A DNA stretch of 64,000 nt from Heterotrichella gracilis (Eukaryota > Sar > Xanthophyceae > Tribonematales > Xanthonemataceae), in assembly GCA_032358255.1 (NCBI GenBank), contig JAULBX010019966.1, positions 1-64,000 on the forward strand, given 5' to 3'. The position numbers were made by a program, and so were the translations under genes. Below, one piece after another: positions 1 to 11,000 of this stretch (its first letter is position 1; each line of letters opens with the position of its first letter). The notes below the pieces were generated by a model. The model searched no databases and was not told where the DNA came from. It saw only the letters and a list, made by a program, of their open reading frames with translations.

Positions 1-1003
1 AGCACCCCCAACAGTCTCACGAGCCCGGGTTGGCTCCCTGAATGTGACTGTCAAATAAATCTTGTAAATCTTGTAATGTGAATGGTCATTATTATTTCTG
101 GGCCCCTGACGCCTTGAAGGCAGAAATTCTGCTCAGTGATTTTCGCTTGGATTTTGTTTAGATTTACCATGACCGTGCAACGCACAAACTCGAGAACACA
201 TTGAATTATGGTACAGATGCAGCAGACAAGAACAGCAAACAAGACCAATGACAGCTACAGCATTATGATGTGACATGCGACATGTGATATGATGATGGGT
301 TCCCTGACTGACTTGACTTGGGGGCTGTGCGTACTTTTTATGCCGTCTCATATATGCCATGGCGTCTGTTGTTTCTTCTTTTCTTTACTTGCTACAGCGC
401 TGCTAGCAACAGTGAAACGAAAGAAAAGTGAGTTTAGAATATCAATGGGACCCGGTGATCTCGTGTATTAATTAGCTACATAAGCAAAATCAACTAGCTC
501 TTTATCCGCTCTTGGCAGCTTTGTGTGCCACTACTGAGTGATCCCGTGGACTCCCGTGAGCAGTAGTTTTAAACGTACTTAGCGTTACAGGTTGCCATTA
601 ATATTTCAGGAGGTTGTTGTTTGCTGTGTTCATACTATGCCAATGTGAACTAATATGTGTGTGTGTGTGTGTGTAAGAGTGTAAGGAATGAGTATGTGCC
701 TATATATAGTCCTGGGTAAATATGTTGGTATGGCAAAGTGCTCAGCCCGGGGGGGCCATTGTGGGTGTGAGTGGAGGACAGTTCCCTTAAAGATGTTTGT
801 AGGCTTCAGCATAGTCATTGTCAAGTTACTGTGACAGTGCCCTTCAGATTGATTACTGTAAGAACTGAATCAGAGAGAATAAATATTTTGTGTCACAAGG
901 CATTCTTTGATATGACTGACACGGATATGTAACTATGGCGAATTGTCACAGGGTTGACTTGACAAATGTGAGCAATGGCTCATTCAGCAATTTTGCATAA
1001 TAT
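1..1003. other. Intergenic stretch, no gene recognised
   Basis: No convincing exon is visible. The stretch holds two TGTAA motifs near positions 65-78 (TGTAA is the usual green-algal polyadenylation signal), a (TG)n run at 656-674 and an AT-rich segment with TATATATA near 703. The short open frames lack codon bias and are not flanked by splice sites that would join them. It may include the 3' flank of ARM copy A, which ends at 1004. Confidence 0.5.
656..674. repeat. (TG)n microsatellite
   Basis: About nine and a half perfect TG dinucleotides in non-coding sequence. Confidence 0.9.
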
Positions 1004-4000
1004 TCACTCGCTCGCTGGAGACACCCCCCGCGAGATCTCCCGCATGTATTCCTCCCCTACCACAGCCCCATAGCTGCCCATCACCTTGACCCACACCTGC
1101 TCAAAGTAGTGCTCATCCACCCTGCTCGCCTCCCCATCCACCCCGCCCCGCAAGCACAGGCCAACGAGTATGCCCACCCCCCATTCCTGATAAGACCCCC
1201 CTTCCTCCTCGCTGGAAAGCAGTGCAATCGCATGATCCAGCCCCCCTGCCACCACTACATCCCCCCTGAGGCCCTGGTTCATGGCAATGTTGTGGATGGC
1301 CCTGGTGGCGTGCTCTCGCACAGAGTCAGCAGTACCCGGGGCCTGGGGATCCATGAGCGTTACCAAGGGACCAATGGCAGGCTTGATGAATCCCCATGCT
1401 TCGCCACCCTCGACATCCGTCACATTTGCAAACAGCAGGGCGGCATGGCGTCGGACCATTTCATACTGAGAGTGCAGCAGTCAGGCAGCGGTGGCCAAGC
1501 CCCCCGCCTCCATGAAGCTTGCCATGGTCTCATCCCGTGCGCCTGCGATCATGTTTGCGACGAGCCATGCCGCGCTCTGCTGAATCTGCGGCCAATCAAC
1601 AAGGCGCAGTAGGTACGTCACTGGCGCAGTGGCACCAGCGGCCGCCACCGCCAGCGCATGTCCGCTGTTGCCCCACGTGAGGTTGGCGAGCGCCCACAGG
1701 GCACTCTCCTGGCACACCATGACACTACAGCTGCAGCTGTCCTCGTTGAAAAGCGCAACCAAGGGGTGGATCACGCCTGCCGCCACCAGTGCCGCATGTT
1801 GCTCTGCTTCCCCCACCGCCAGGAAAGAGAACAGCCTGGCGGATGCCAGCTGGAACTCAGGCCTGCCGTTTGACAGCATGCGCACCAGCTGTGGAACCAG
1901 GCCAGAGGCAAACACCTCCCTCCGCAGCCTGATCGCCTCGGCGTCGTCCGCCGCACCCGGCCACACCACATGCAGCACCTCCGCCACATGCCGAAGGAAC
2001 TGGTGGCCGTGGGAGGGCCCAGCGGTGGCCAGCAGGGGCAGCAATGCATCGCTGGCGCCAGCTGTCAGCATCGCTTCCCATCCGTCATCGCCCCACTGGC
2101 TGACCATGAAGAGCGCGCGCGCAGCTGCCCGCTGGCACGCCACATCCACCACCCCCACCAGCCTCACCAGCTGCTCCACCGCACCACACAAGGAACGCCT
2201 CCCGGTACCACTGCTCCTCCGCAACAGATGCAATGTCACCCAGCCGATCCGCAGCCGCCGCCAGGTACTCAGGCGGGAGGGAGTGGTCACTGATCAGCGC
2301 CTGGAGGGCCGTCACCAAGCCTCCACGCACCGCATCCGCCGCTCGAGGCCTGATCAATTTTTTGACACCGGTATTGAGCCACGTGTCCAATGCAACCATC
2401 ACCCTGGCCACCTGGGCGGTGTTTCCTCCCCTCAGCATTTTTGCTACCTTGCTCACCTTGGCCCCCCGCAGCAGCCCGAGTGGGGATGGCGGGACGGGCG
2501 GGCGGTAGGGATAGCGGCGGCGGGGATTGGCGGGCGGCTGATTGGAACCCGTGGGTAAGGTTGTGGGTGTAGCCTGTGCTGCCAGGATGGCTGCTGAGGG
2601 ATTGGTGGGGGTGGGCACTGTGGACGGCTGCAGTGGCGATGGTGCTGCGGCTGCTGCTGCTCCCTGTGGTGGTGGTGGTGGTGGTGGTGGTGGTAATGCC
2701 GCATCCCATGCTATAATTGGTGCGGGGATCATTGCCTTTGTATGCGGGTGGGGTGCCTGATCCAGCGATGAGCTTGCCAATGGAGCTGGCCCTCGCTGCA
2801 CCTTGGTCGTTTCCCGCGCCTCCCCCCCACCGCCCTCCACATCGCCATGCGCCCGCTTCCTGCTACCCGCACCCTGACTCCTGCTGGTTTCACCAGTGGT
2901 GCTGGGTCCAGCCCCATCTGTGCGGTGTGCGAGGGTTGGTGCTTCACGCCCGCCCTCGCTCGCCTGGCGCATCAGCTCGGTTCGCAGGGCCTCCATGGCG
3001 GTGACGCGCTGCATGGATGGAAGGGTTTTTCAGGGTTCGACTGTCTTCATCAGGGTTTTCTTGTGCTCATCAGGGTTGGGACTAATTCGGAGTCAAGCCT
3101 CCATGGCGGGTTTAGGGTTTAAGGTGCCGCGCTGCAGGAGTGAGAGCGTGGGTGGGTGTAGGGTGTAGGCATAAGGTACACAGCGTAGAGGAAAGGGTGT
3201 AGACCGCCATCCATGGCAATGCTAGTAGGGTTGACATGTCATGAGTCATGAATGATACATCCATGGGTGGGTTTGGGGTTGATCCCAAACATAATTAATA
3301 ACCATCAAGCGGCAGTGGTGTGCTACGCCTAAAGGAAATTAAGTTTGGGATCAACCTGTACCCTGATGGATGAATTTGAACTCAACAAAATTCCCACTGA
3401 CAAATGCAAGGCAAAAGACTGGTCGTTTTATATGTAGGACACATTTGTTTGTCAGTGCTATTAGATATAATATTGCATGTACCATGTATTCACTTGTTCA
3501 ATTGAATGCCCCCCACCTGCTGCAATCCAGCCACCCCCAAGCCGCTCCTGCTTGCCACCCTGCCCTCCAGCCGCACCCTCACAACCTCAGCCTGCGCCTG
3601 AAGCTCACCCAGCTGCTGCTGGTCACTCGCTATCTGCACATCCAGCTCCCGCTGCCTGCCATGGCGCCGGTCCATTTCCTGCTGCACCACCCCAACCTCC
3701 TCCCGCAGCAGCTCGGGGGTGATGCCCCAGGCGGCCAGCGCACATGCCTGCAGGCACATGGCAATACATTAGTTTTTTGTATGATTTGTTCCTTTTTATT
3801 AATACATTAATATATATGCGCATGCGCACATGGCGCACATGAAGAACAAGGTGTACAATGGATAACCCAGCCTTGAACAGGCTTTTATATCTTATATTAA
3901 ATTTACACAAAGTGATTATAATATATTGAATGTAATATATTGATTTAAAGATTGAGCGATGTATTGAGTAAAAACCAGGTGAATGCGACTTGCCTGCTGT

Positions 4001-5244
4001 GCCCAAGCACCGCTGCCCCCCTCCTCCGCCAGTACCACGCCCAGGGCATTAAGCAGCCCCTTATCATTGGGACTCACCCGGTAGCTGGCTGCAGCAACCG
4101 CATCCACTGCACCGCCTCAGCGCAGTGGCGAGATCCTGTAACCACCATAGTTCCACTTGATTCCTAGCCCCGTCAAACTTTTTTTTATAAACTGCTCCTC
4201 TTCGTATGCACCTCAGCCTGCGACCGGCATTCCTAGACACTGGTGTCATGAAGCTCGCACACTGTTGTTGGTGGTCCGTCACAGCCGGCGCCGACTAGAC
4301 ACCCGACACCTCTGGTACATTGAGCGTTTAATCCCCATCGTCACAATCACATCACCGGGGCGCACTGTGGCTATGTGGCCATACCTGGGTGTGTGGCTGC
4401 TGCAGGGCAGATTTGAGCAACACCAGCGCCCCATGCAGCTTCTCAGAGACTGCCTTGAAGCTGTCAACCAGTTGGTGGCCACGCAGCGCCCGAGTGACTG
4501 GTGCATAGCCCACCACCCGACTGACCAGCTGCTGGGCGCTAACCACTACCTCACACACGCCACCTGCAGAGCATGTATGGAGGGTTGGCTGGTGGCCCAA
4601 CCCTAAAGGGTTTTAGAATTTAGGGCGTGGATCGGATCCCAGGATGCCCGGACAGTATCTTCTTGGCGCCGCTTGGCATCAGCTCGTGTAAATATGACTC
4701 CGCTGTTGATATGCATGCAGCTAACCCAGTAACTTAATAAGTTTGGAACGTGTAAAGTATTCAGCGCACGTGCATGGGATGCGAGGTAGGAGGTGCGTAC
4801 CCAGGGGGGGCTAGCTGTTGTTCCTCCGCACCCCACTGCACCTCCTCCACCTCATCAACTAGGCTGTGCTGTTAAAATGCATGCACCTCCACTAGTGCTC
4901 AGTGCGAAGTGGGCAACGCAACTGGCGCACATACAGGGCGCAGGGGTAACAAGGTAAACTAAACCCTAACCCTAAACCCTACATAACATACCTAGCGCGG
5001 CTAGTTGTGGCTCCTCTGGCCCCCACTGCACCTCCTCCAGCTCATCAACCAGGTTCTGGACGGCCTGCACCTGCCTCCGCAGCAGGTGGGGGTTGCTGCG
5101 ATGGACCGAAACCCCTTCAATGGAGGCGGTTGCCCTGGCTAGGGTGGGTGGGGCAGGGAGGGGGGTGGTGTCCAGCCGTACGCACAGCTTGCACGTTTCG
5201 TAGCAAGCACCCAGCACCTCAGCGATGAGGGTGCTGGCAGCCAT
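1004..5244 (-). pseudogene. ARM-repeat gene copy A (UND-like N-terminus, coiled coil, armadillo repeats), broken
   Basis: Exons read on the minus strand: 5244-4992 (N-terminus MAASTLIAEVLGACYETCKL), 4563-4385, about 4125-3994 (ending in a GC donor, CAG|GCAAGT), 3748-3517 (coiled coil) and one long exon from about 3008 to 1004. The first two exons resemble the helical N-terminal domain of plant U-box/ARM proteins (and the MLKL-like four-helix bundle). The long exon has a basic RKRAHG patch, a proline/alanine-rich linker, then at least six armadillo repeats of importin-alpha/Vac8 style (ALWALANLTWGNSG). No U-box is seen. Compared with copy C, the armadillo exon has a one-base frameshift near 2185 and a TGA in place of an arginine codon near 1480, and the third exon is 8 bases short. 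The family is known for protein-protein scaffolding; no specific partner can be inferred. A sequencing error could explain the frameshift but not all the lesions together. Confidence 0.7.
4809..4870 (-). repeat. Echo of ARM copy A exon 1 end
   Basis: About 60 bases in intron 1 repeat the 3' part of exon 1 (4996-5058), the segment coding for DELEEVQW, at roughly 80 percent identity by eye. It lies just downstream of the exon it copies. Confidence 0.75.
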
Positions 5245-6390
5245 GCTTGGCCACTTCCCAGGCAGGGGAGCTCGCTAGCTTCAGTCTTTGCTGCTCTTCA
5301 CCAACCTCCTAGCTTTATCTGACGTTCCCACCTTATACAGCGTCCAGACCTAGGCACCTGCGTGTCAAGGTGCAATACGTATGGATAAGGTCTGCAGTTT
5401 ATGCTGCGTCTAGGCCAGATTTGGTGGCCACTACACCATCTAGAACTCAGATGTAACCATTGGGCGATGATGAAAGGGCTTGGCACACACCGAAGAACTG
5501 GATGCAGCTCCGCAAATAGGCAATTTACACCAATATCCGGTCGAGATGCACTACTAGTGGCTCTCACGTCAACAAGCAGCGGCGCGTGCAGTGCAATGAC
5601 CCATGCATGCATTAGACTTACAGTTGCAATCAGCACTTCCACCGCGCAAACAAGCTCTTGAGCTCCTTGGCAGTGTACAATCCTAATGAATATGCGAGTA
5701 TCTCGACGCGCTGAGCAACGCCCGTTCACAATTGCGAGGTCGAGTACTCCACTTGTTTGAAATTCAAAATTAGGGTTTTGTCGGTTAAATTGTTTTCTGT
5801 TTCTTTTTCTGTTTTGGTCAAGCGGTTGGGCTGCCTTTGAAGTTACTTTGCAAGACGTTGCAAGCCCAACGTACCTGTTGTCGTAGCTTTGATTGGCCAG
5901 CTTACCACGAGCTGCATAGGCGCTTTGTAAGGTACCAAAGTGTGCCAACACCATGCATGCATGCATTGCGTACATCCCCACCAGGTACTTATAGACAACA
6001 GTTTGTGCGGTGCACAGGTACGCACACGGTATCAGTAAGCTGCAATTTACCATACACACAGCCCATCGCCTATACCTCCCGAGATCGCAGTCGCCTTTGC
6101 AAGGTTGTCTGAACCGATATCACGGGCCCAGCCCAAAACGCTGTAGCGCAATTCGCGCACGCTACACGCTGCAGCCCTACACCGCCAACGTTATCAGTCA
6201 AGTTTACCGTTTAATATGTAGGTTCTAAGTTGTAAACGGGGCACTCCACCGACTGAGACGCTCTCCACAAGTGCCCACACGGTGTTTCCGAAACCCTAGG
6301 CCTTTCGGAGGCTTTGGGGTTCCGGAAGGTGAAGACCGGGACCTCCTTGTTCAACACCTACCGCCCTTACCCCTGGTCTTTTGCCACAGT
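5245..6390. other. Spacer between head-to-head ARM copies A and B
   Basis: Non-coding by inspection. The last 100 bases before copy B contain TCCGGAAGGTGAAG, which also precedes the start of copy C, so part of the 5' leader is shared by the family. Alternating GCATGC palindromes occur near 5950. The long minus-strand open frame at 5298-6059 has no recognisable product and no support. Confidence 0.5.
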
Positions 6391-7176
6391 ATGGCTGCGA
6401 ATGACCTGGTTGCAGAGGTGCTGGTTGCCTGCTGCGAAACATACAAGCTGTGCGTGCAGCTGGACGAGACACCCCTCCCTGCCCACCCCACCCATGCCAG
6501 GACTACCTCAACTGGGACAGCCTCGGCCCACCGCAGCAACGCATACATGCTGCGGAGGCAAGTGCAGGCCGTCCAGAGATTTTTTGAAGAGCTGGAGGAG
6601 GTGCAGTGGCAGGTGAAGGAGCCACATGCAGTCGCCCTGGGTAGGTGCTCCCGCCACTGCACAATGGAAATTTCACATGTATACACCTGTGTGTGCCATC
6701 AGTAGCATCAGCGTTACACACCAATGCTGTGGATATATTATGCAATGTTATTTTATCCTAGAATCCTACGGTACCTGAATGGCTCCCCATGTGTAATATG
6801 TTTGAAGTGAGTATCGGAACGTGCCACCCAGATCCTGCTTGACAGTGGCAATTTGCACTGAGTGAAGAGGCATTGGTATGGGTGCAGTCTAGCCCTAAAC
6901 ACTACACAGCCAACGCTGCTCTGTGCAACTTGCAGGTGGTGTGCGAGAGGCTGTGTCCAGTGCCCAGCAGCTGGTCAGTGAGGTGGTGGGCTATGCTCCA
7001 GTCACTCGGCAAGCGGAGGGGTAGGCGGGGGAATGTGCAGCGTGGACCCGCGCTACGTTGGGCAGGTTCGCGCCAAGGTGGTAGCCCGGTATGGGCCAGT
7101 GGCAGGGGAGGGGTGCATGGAGGAGATTGAGCGCGAGGCATTGCGCAGTGAGGGATGCAATGCCATGCACGCCTAG
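6391..7176 (+). pseudogene. ARM-repeat gene copy B, internally deleted (N-terminal domain joined to C-terminal tail)
   Basis: Exon 1 is 6391-6640, starting MAANDLVAEVLVACCETYKL and ending at a clean donor GTAGGT. Exon 2 starts after TTGCAG at about 6935 with GVREAVSSAQQLVSEVVGY. Both match the first two exons of copies A and C. At about 7015 the sequence jumps to the very C-terminus of the family (VDPRYVGQV...MEEIEREALRSEG, stop at 7174-7176). All coiled-coil, linker and armadillo exons are missing. In the exon 2 frame a TAG follows within a few codons (about 7021), so a simple read-through product would be roughly 115 residues. The copy looks like an internal-deletion relic, though exon 1 itself is fully open. 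Confidence 0.7.
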
Positions 7177-8029
7177 TTGATTAATAATATCACTCATGTC
7201 GTGCTTGCGCTGCTGCAGCACTCGGTGAGGCTTGGGTTAAACCACCCATTTTAGTGATGGCATTGCCCAAATAAGCAATGTGCATCTGACTGCATGAATA
7301 GTTGCAAAGAGCAGTGTTTTGATGATCTGGCTTGCAGGCTCTGCGTACCATACAGTAACTGCGGCAATGCCATGCGACAATGATTGTCATTGCTGTTGTG
7401 ATGTACCAGGAATTGGCATCCTGGAGTCAACAATTTTCTGTGTGCATGTAGTGAAACATCATCTCTGTATGATAGTCCGGTAGTCTGTTGCTTGCAAAAG
7501 GGGAGACTGGTACGATTTGGGTCAGGATTGGATATCAGCCTCCTTTGCCTAGGTGCCAGAATCTGAGTAGCAGTCAGGGCTGGCCCTTTTACAGTGCCTT
7601 TGAGGCTCACTCCATCCAGCGTCCTAGCAAACTGCGGTGATCTCATTGCAGAATGGCGTCATCCTGTATTTTCCTGTGTGCTGCCCTACGTTATAGCCCG
7701 GGGTTGAGGATGGGCAGTGGTCACCGCTGGTGCAATGCTCAAAACCCTGGTTGCTGCTAGTGCAGTTTGCTCGTTGAATGGCAGCATGCGCTTGACAATT
7801 GGCATGTTAAGGTACTAGTCCTAGTAGCAATAGCTACCAATCTACATTCATGTAACCGCAAACTTTCATTTGTCGAGTAAAAAATAAAAGTAGCGCATGT
7901 TCATCAAGGGCCCCTGTCAGGGTAATTGTTGTAACATACAAGGCAACACTTTAGGCCTGGGTACACGGCAACCTTGCCATGTGTGTACCCCTTGCACCAC
8001 CGATCACTGCCCTCCCATCCCACCACCGC
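7177..8029. other. Spacer between ARM copy B and TRAPPC11 (convergent)
   Basis: No gene recognised. Codon use is patternless and both flanking genes end here, so it should hold two 3' UTRs. Confidence 0.5.
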
Positions 8030-11000
8030 TCACGCCCCGGTCGGCAGCGCCACCCCTTGTGGCAGCACGTACACGCTCCTCCCCTTGGACACATCCAGCC
8101 TGCAGGAGTAGCGCGTGGGGGTGACCCGCAGCTCGGGCAGTGCCAGCAGGCCGGGGGTGTATGCCACCAGGCGCCAGCTCAGCGTGGTGCCCTCGCCAGG
8201 CGGAACCACCACGGTGGAGCTGCGCTGGCCTGCGGAAGAGGGTGTAGAGATAGAGCGGGTTGGACTCCTTAATTACTTTTGGCCAGTTTGATGTGGGTGG
8301 TGAGGGAGGTTGTTGGAGCAATTGAAGGATGGTGCCCTTGGCCAGGCAGATCCACTGTGGCCTACTGGGACGGTTGTGAGGAGGAACGCATTTAATTTTT
8401 ATACTGTAATGGTACAGGTGTTGGGTGCAAGTGACAGACACGACCACCCCCAGATCTGCGCATTACACCTAGCACAAAACTCTGATACCGCAAGCTGCAC
8501 CCCATCCCCGCCCACCCACCTGAGAACACGAAGCCATGTGAGTCGCCCACCACCAGCCCCACCTCCTGGCTCAGCCCCGAGGCGTTGCCAATGGATATTT
8601 GGTAGTCAAAAGCACACCCAGCAGACGTGTGTGCGGGGCACTGGGCAGCCACTGAAAGCACAGGTGGGGAGAAGTGTGCAGAGGGGAGGGGGAGGGCGGT
8701 GGTGATGGTGGGTGTGGCTGTGGCGGCTGTGGCTGTGGTGGTGGGGGCTCGCCGCCATGTGACGTGTAGGTACCCCAGGGGGACGTTATAGGCGGGGGAA
8801 TGGTGGCGCAGGCGGTACAGGCATTGGTGCACGTCACCGTTCTGCAGCGCCTGCGTGACGCACAAGGGAGGAAGGATATGATCAAGGCAATCCCGAGGGT
8901 AACACCAGAGTTGGTTCACTGAAGAGGGGGACTGGCAGGTATCATGAGTAAGGAGGAATGCTGAGATTAACAAATGGTATGAACTGCACCAGAAGAGATC
9001 AGCTTGGCGCTGCGCATGCATCAAGGTGGAAAGTACTACATGTGGACATTGTTCCAGAACAGAGAATTGAAAATGCAAAGCGTGATAATAACACGTAAGG
9101 GGGGCAACCACCCACCACAGGGGAGGACACCGTTGCATGGGCTGCCGCAGACGTGCTGGCCTCCACATCCATCCTCCCCTCCTCACTCCAATCCGCGCTC
9201 TCATAGCTCACCCCCTGCACCTCCACCCCACAGGGGGTGGTAGCGCCAATGGCTGCAACCAGGGTGACATCCCCCCCTGCTGGCAGCAGCGCCAGGCTGG
9301 CATCGGGGGCTTTCCCTGCGCCGTCATTGGCCGGCAGGGGCTGGAGGATGGTGTGGTGGCCGGGCATGCTGAGCAGCTGGCATGTGAGTGAGAAGGGCTG
9401 CTGCCAGGTGAGTGCCAGCTGGCAGTGCTGCACCACCTCCACGGGCTTTGCCTGCAGGGGGTAAACCACGAGTTGGGGTAATTGTGGATCATGAGTTAGG
9501 GTAACGGTGAACCATGAGGTAGGGTATTTGTTTGCTTTCGATCTTTTTGCACACTGCAGTGAATCACATCGCCAATCTTCCACAGCCACCCGCCACACTA
9601 GCAACCATCTTACTCAGTTGGCACCAGCGGCCAACAGGCCAACTGTTATACATGCTCTAATATATGTGCTCCAAGTGCACATTGCCTTGCACACCGACGA
9701 CAATGCCGACCTGTACGCACCTCATGCGTCGTGTACCGCAGCTCGGCAGAGATCACCACCCCACCAGCCTTGGCCACCTCCAGTGCCACCTGCACACTGC
9801 GCTCCTCCCCTGCTCCCAGGTCAGACATGCGCACTATCTCCGGCGCAGCAGGCGCCCCTATGTCTGACATGCTGCTGCTTAGCGAAGCATCTCCCCCCGC
9901 GCTTGTTGACACGTCTGCGGCCCCTTGGACCTCGGGGTTGAGGTGCTTGAGGGGTATAGTTTGGTGTGAAGCGGTGTGGGTGGCGAGTAGGGTGATGGAG
10001 GGTTTCCGGAGCTGGTCGGCAGCTGTGATGCGGATGGTGTAGTGGAGCAACTCCCCCACCATTGCGGTTGTCTCCCCTTGCACCTGACCAAGCATTCAAA
10101 CAGGAGGGTCATGAAAGAATTGGCCCGCATGAACCACGCAGAATCACATCACAGGGAATCTTGTTGAACTGTTCACGGTCAAATCAAAACGAATGCCCAG
10201 GATTGAATTGAATGGCATGGCACAGACGATGTGCATGCGAGCGGCATACGCTGCATTTCATGAATTATTGATAAGTAAATACCTATAATCTATCTGATAT
10301 TCATAATACTTTGGTGTATTACCTCAAGCTGCGGTGGCTTGTGGGAGGAGGGCAGCGAGATTTCCACCCTTCCAAGCTGCACCCCTGCGCTGTCCTTGAA
10401 ATGCGGCTTCATTTGCACCCACTCCTCGCCCGCCAGGCCCAACGGGGTGCCCCCAAAACCTGCCCTCTCCAAATCCCAACGCAATGCTGACCCCCCACCT
10501 CCCACGTGCACCACCAGCTGGTGCGCTTTCAAGGGCCCAGGGGTCCTAATTGGCGCCTCCGCCTCCAAATACGTCCACATTTGCGGGCGCAATGTGAAGG
10601 TCGTGGAGGGTTTATCTGAGGGGGCATCCAATGCAAGCTGGGATAGGTCCTCTGTCAGGGACTGTGGCTGGGGATTCTGGCGCAGCTTGGCTGGGACAGC
10701 CACTTGCGACCCATCAGATTCCAAAAACCTGCACAAATGAAAATGGCAGGGGTAAGGGTATCTGTCATGCCATGCCATCATCAGCCTGCTAACAGCGACC
10801 ACGTCAGTACAACAAACATGCAGCCTGAGTCCTAGAACCTTCACAATCTCTAACCTCACAACAATCTCCTCCCATGACCTGATCCCAACACAGCCCCATC
10901 CCACCTCCAGACCCTACTAGGGTTTTCACCGACCCCACTTGTAGGGTTTTGGGCCACCGCGCACCTCACTTCCACCGCCTGCACCTCCACCTCCACAGGC

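Noticed and set aside
1629-2558. Long plus-strand open frame opposite ARM copy A, and similar antisense frames at 22161-22709 and 23192-23737
   Set aside because: These are shadows of GC-rich coding sequence on the other strand. They have no domains and the minus-strand reading matches paralogs.
5298-6059. 253-residue minus-strand open frame between ARM copies A and B
   Set aside because: No recognisable motif, irregular composition and no splice context. Probably chance.
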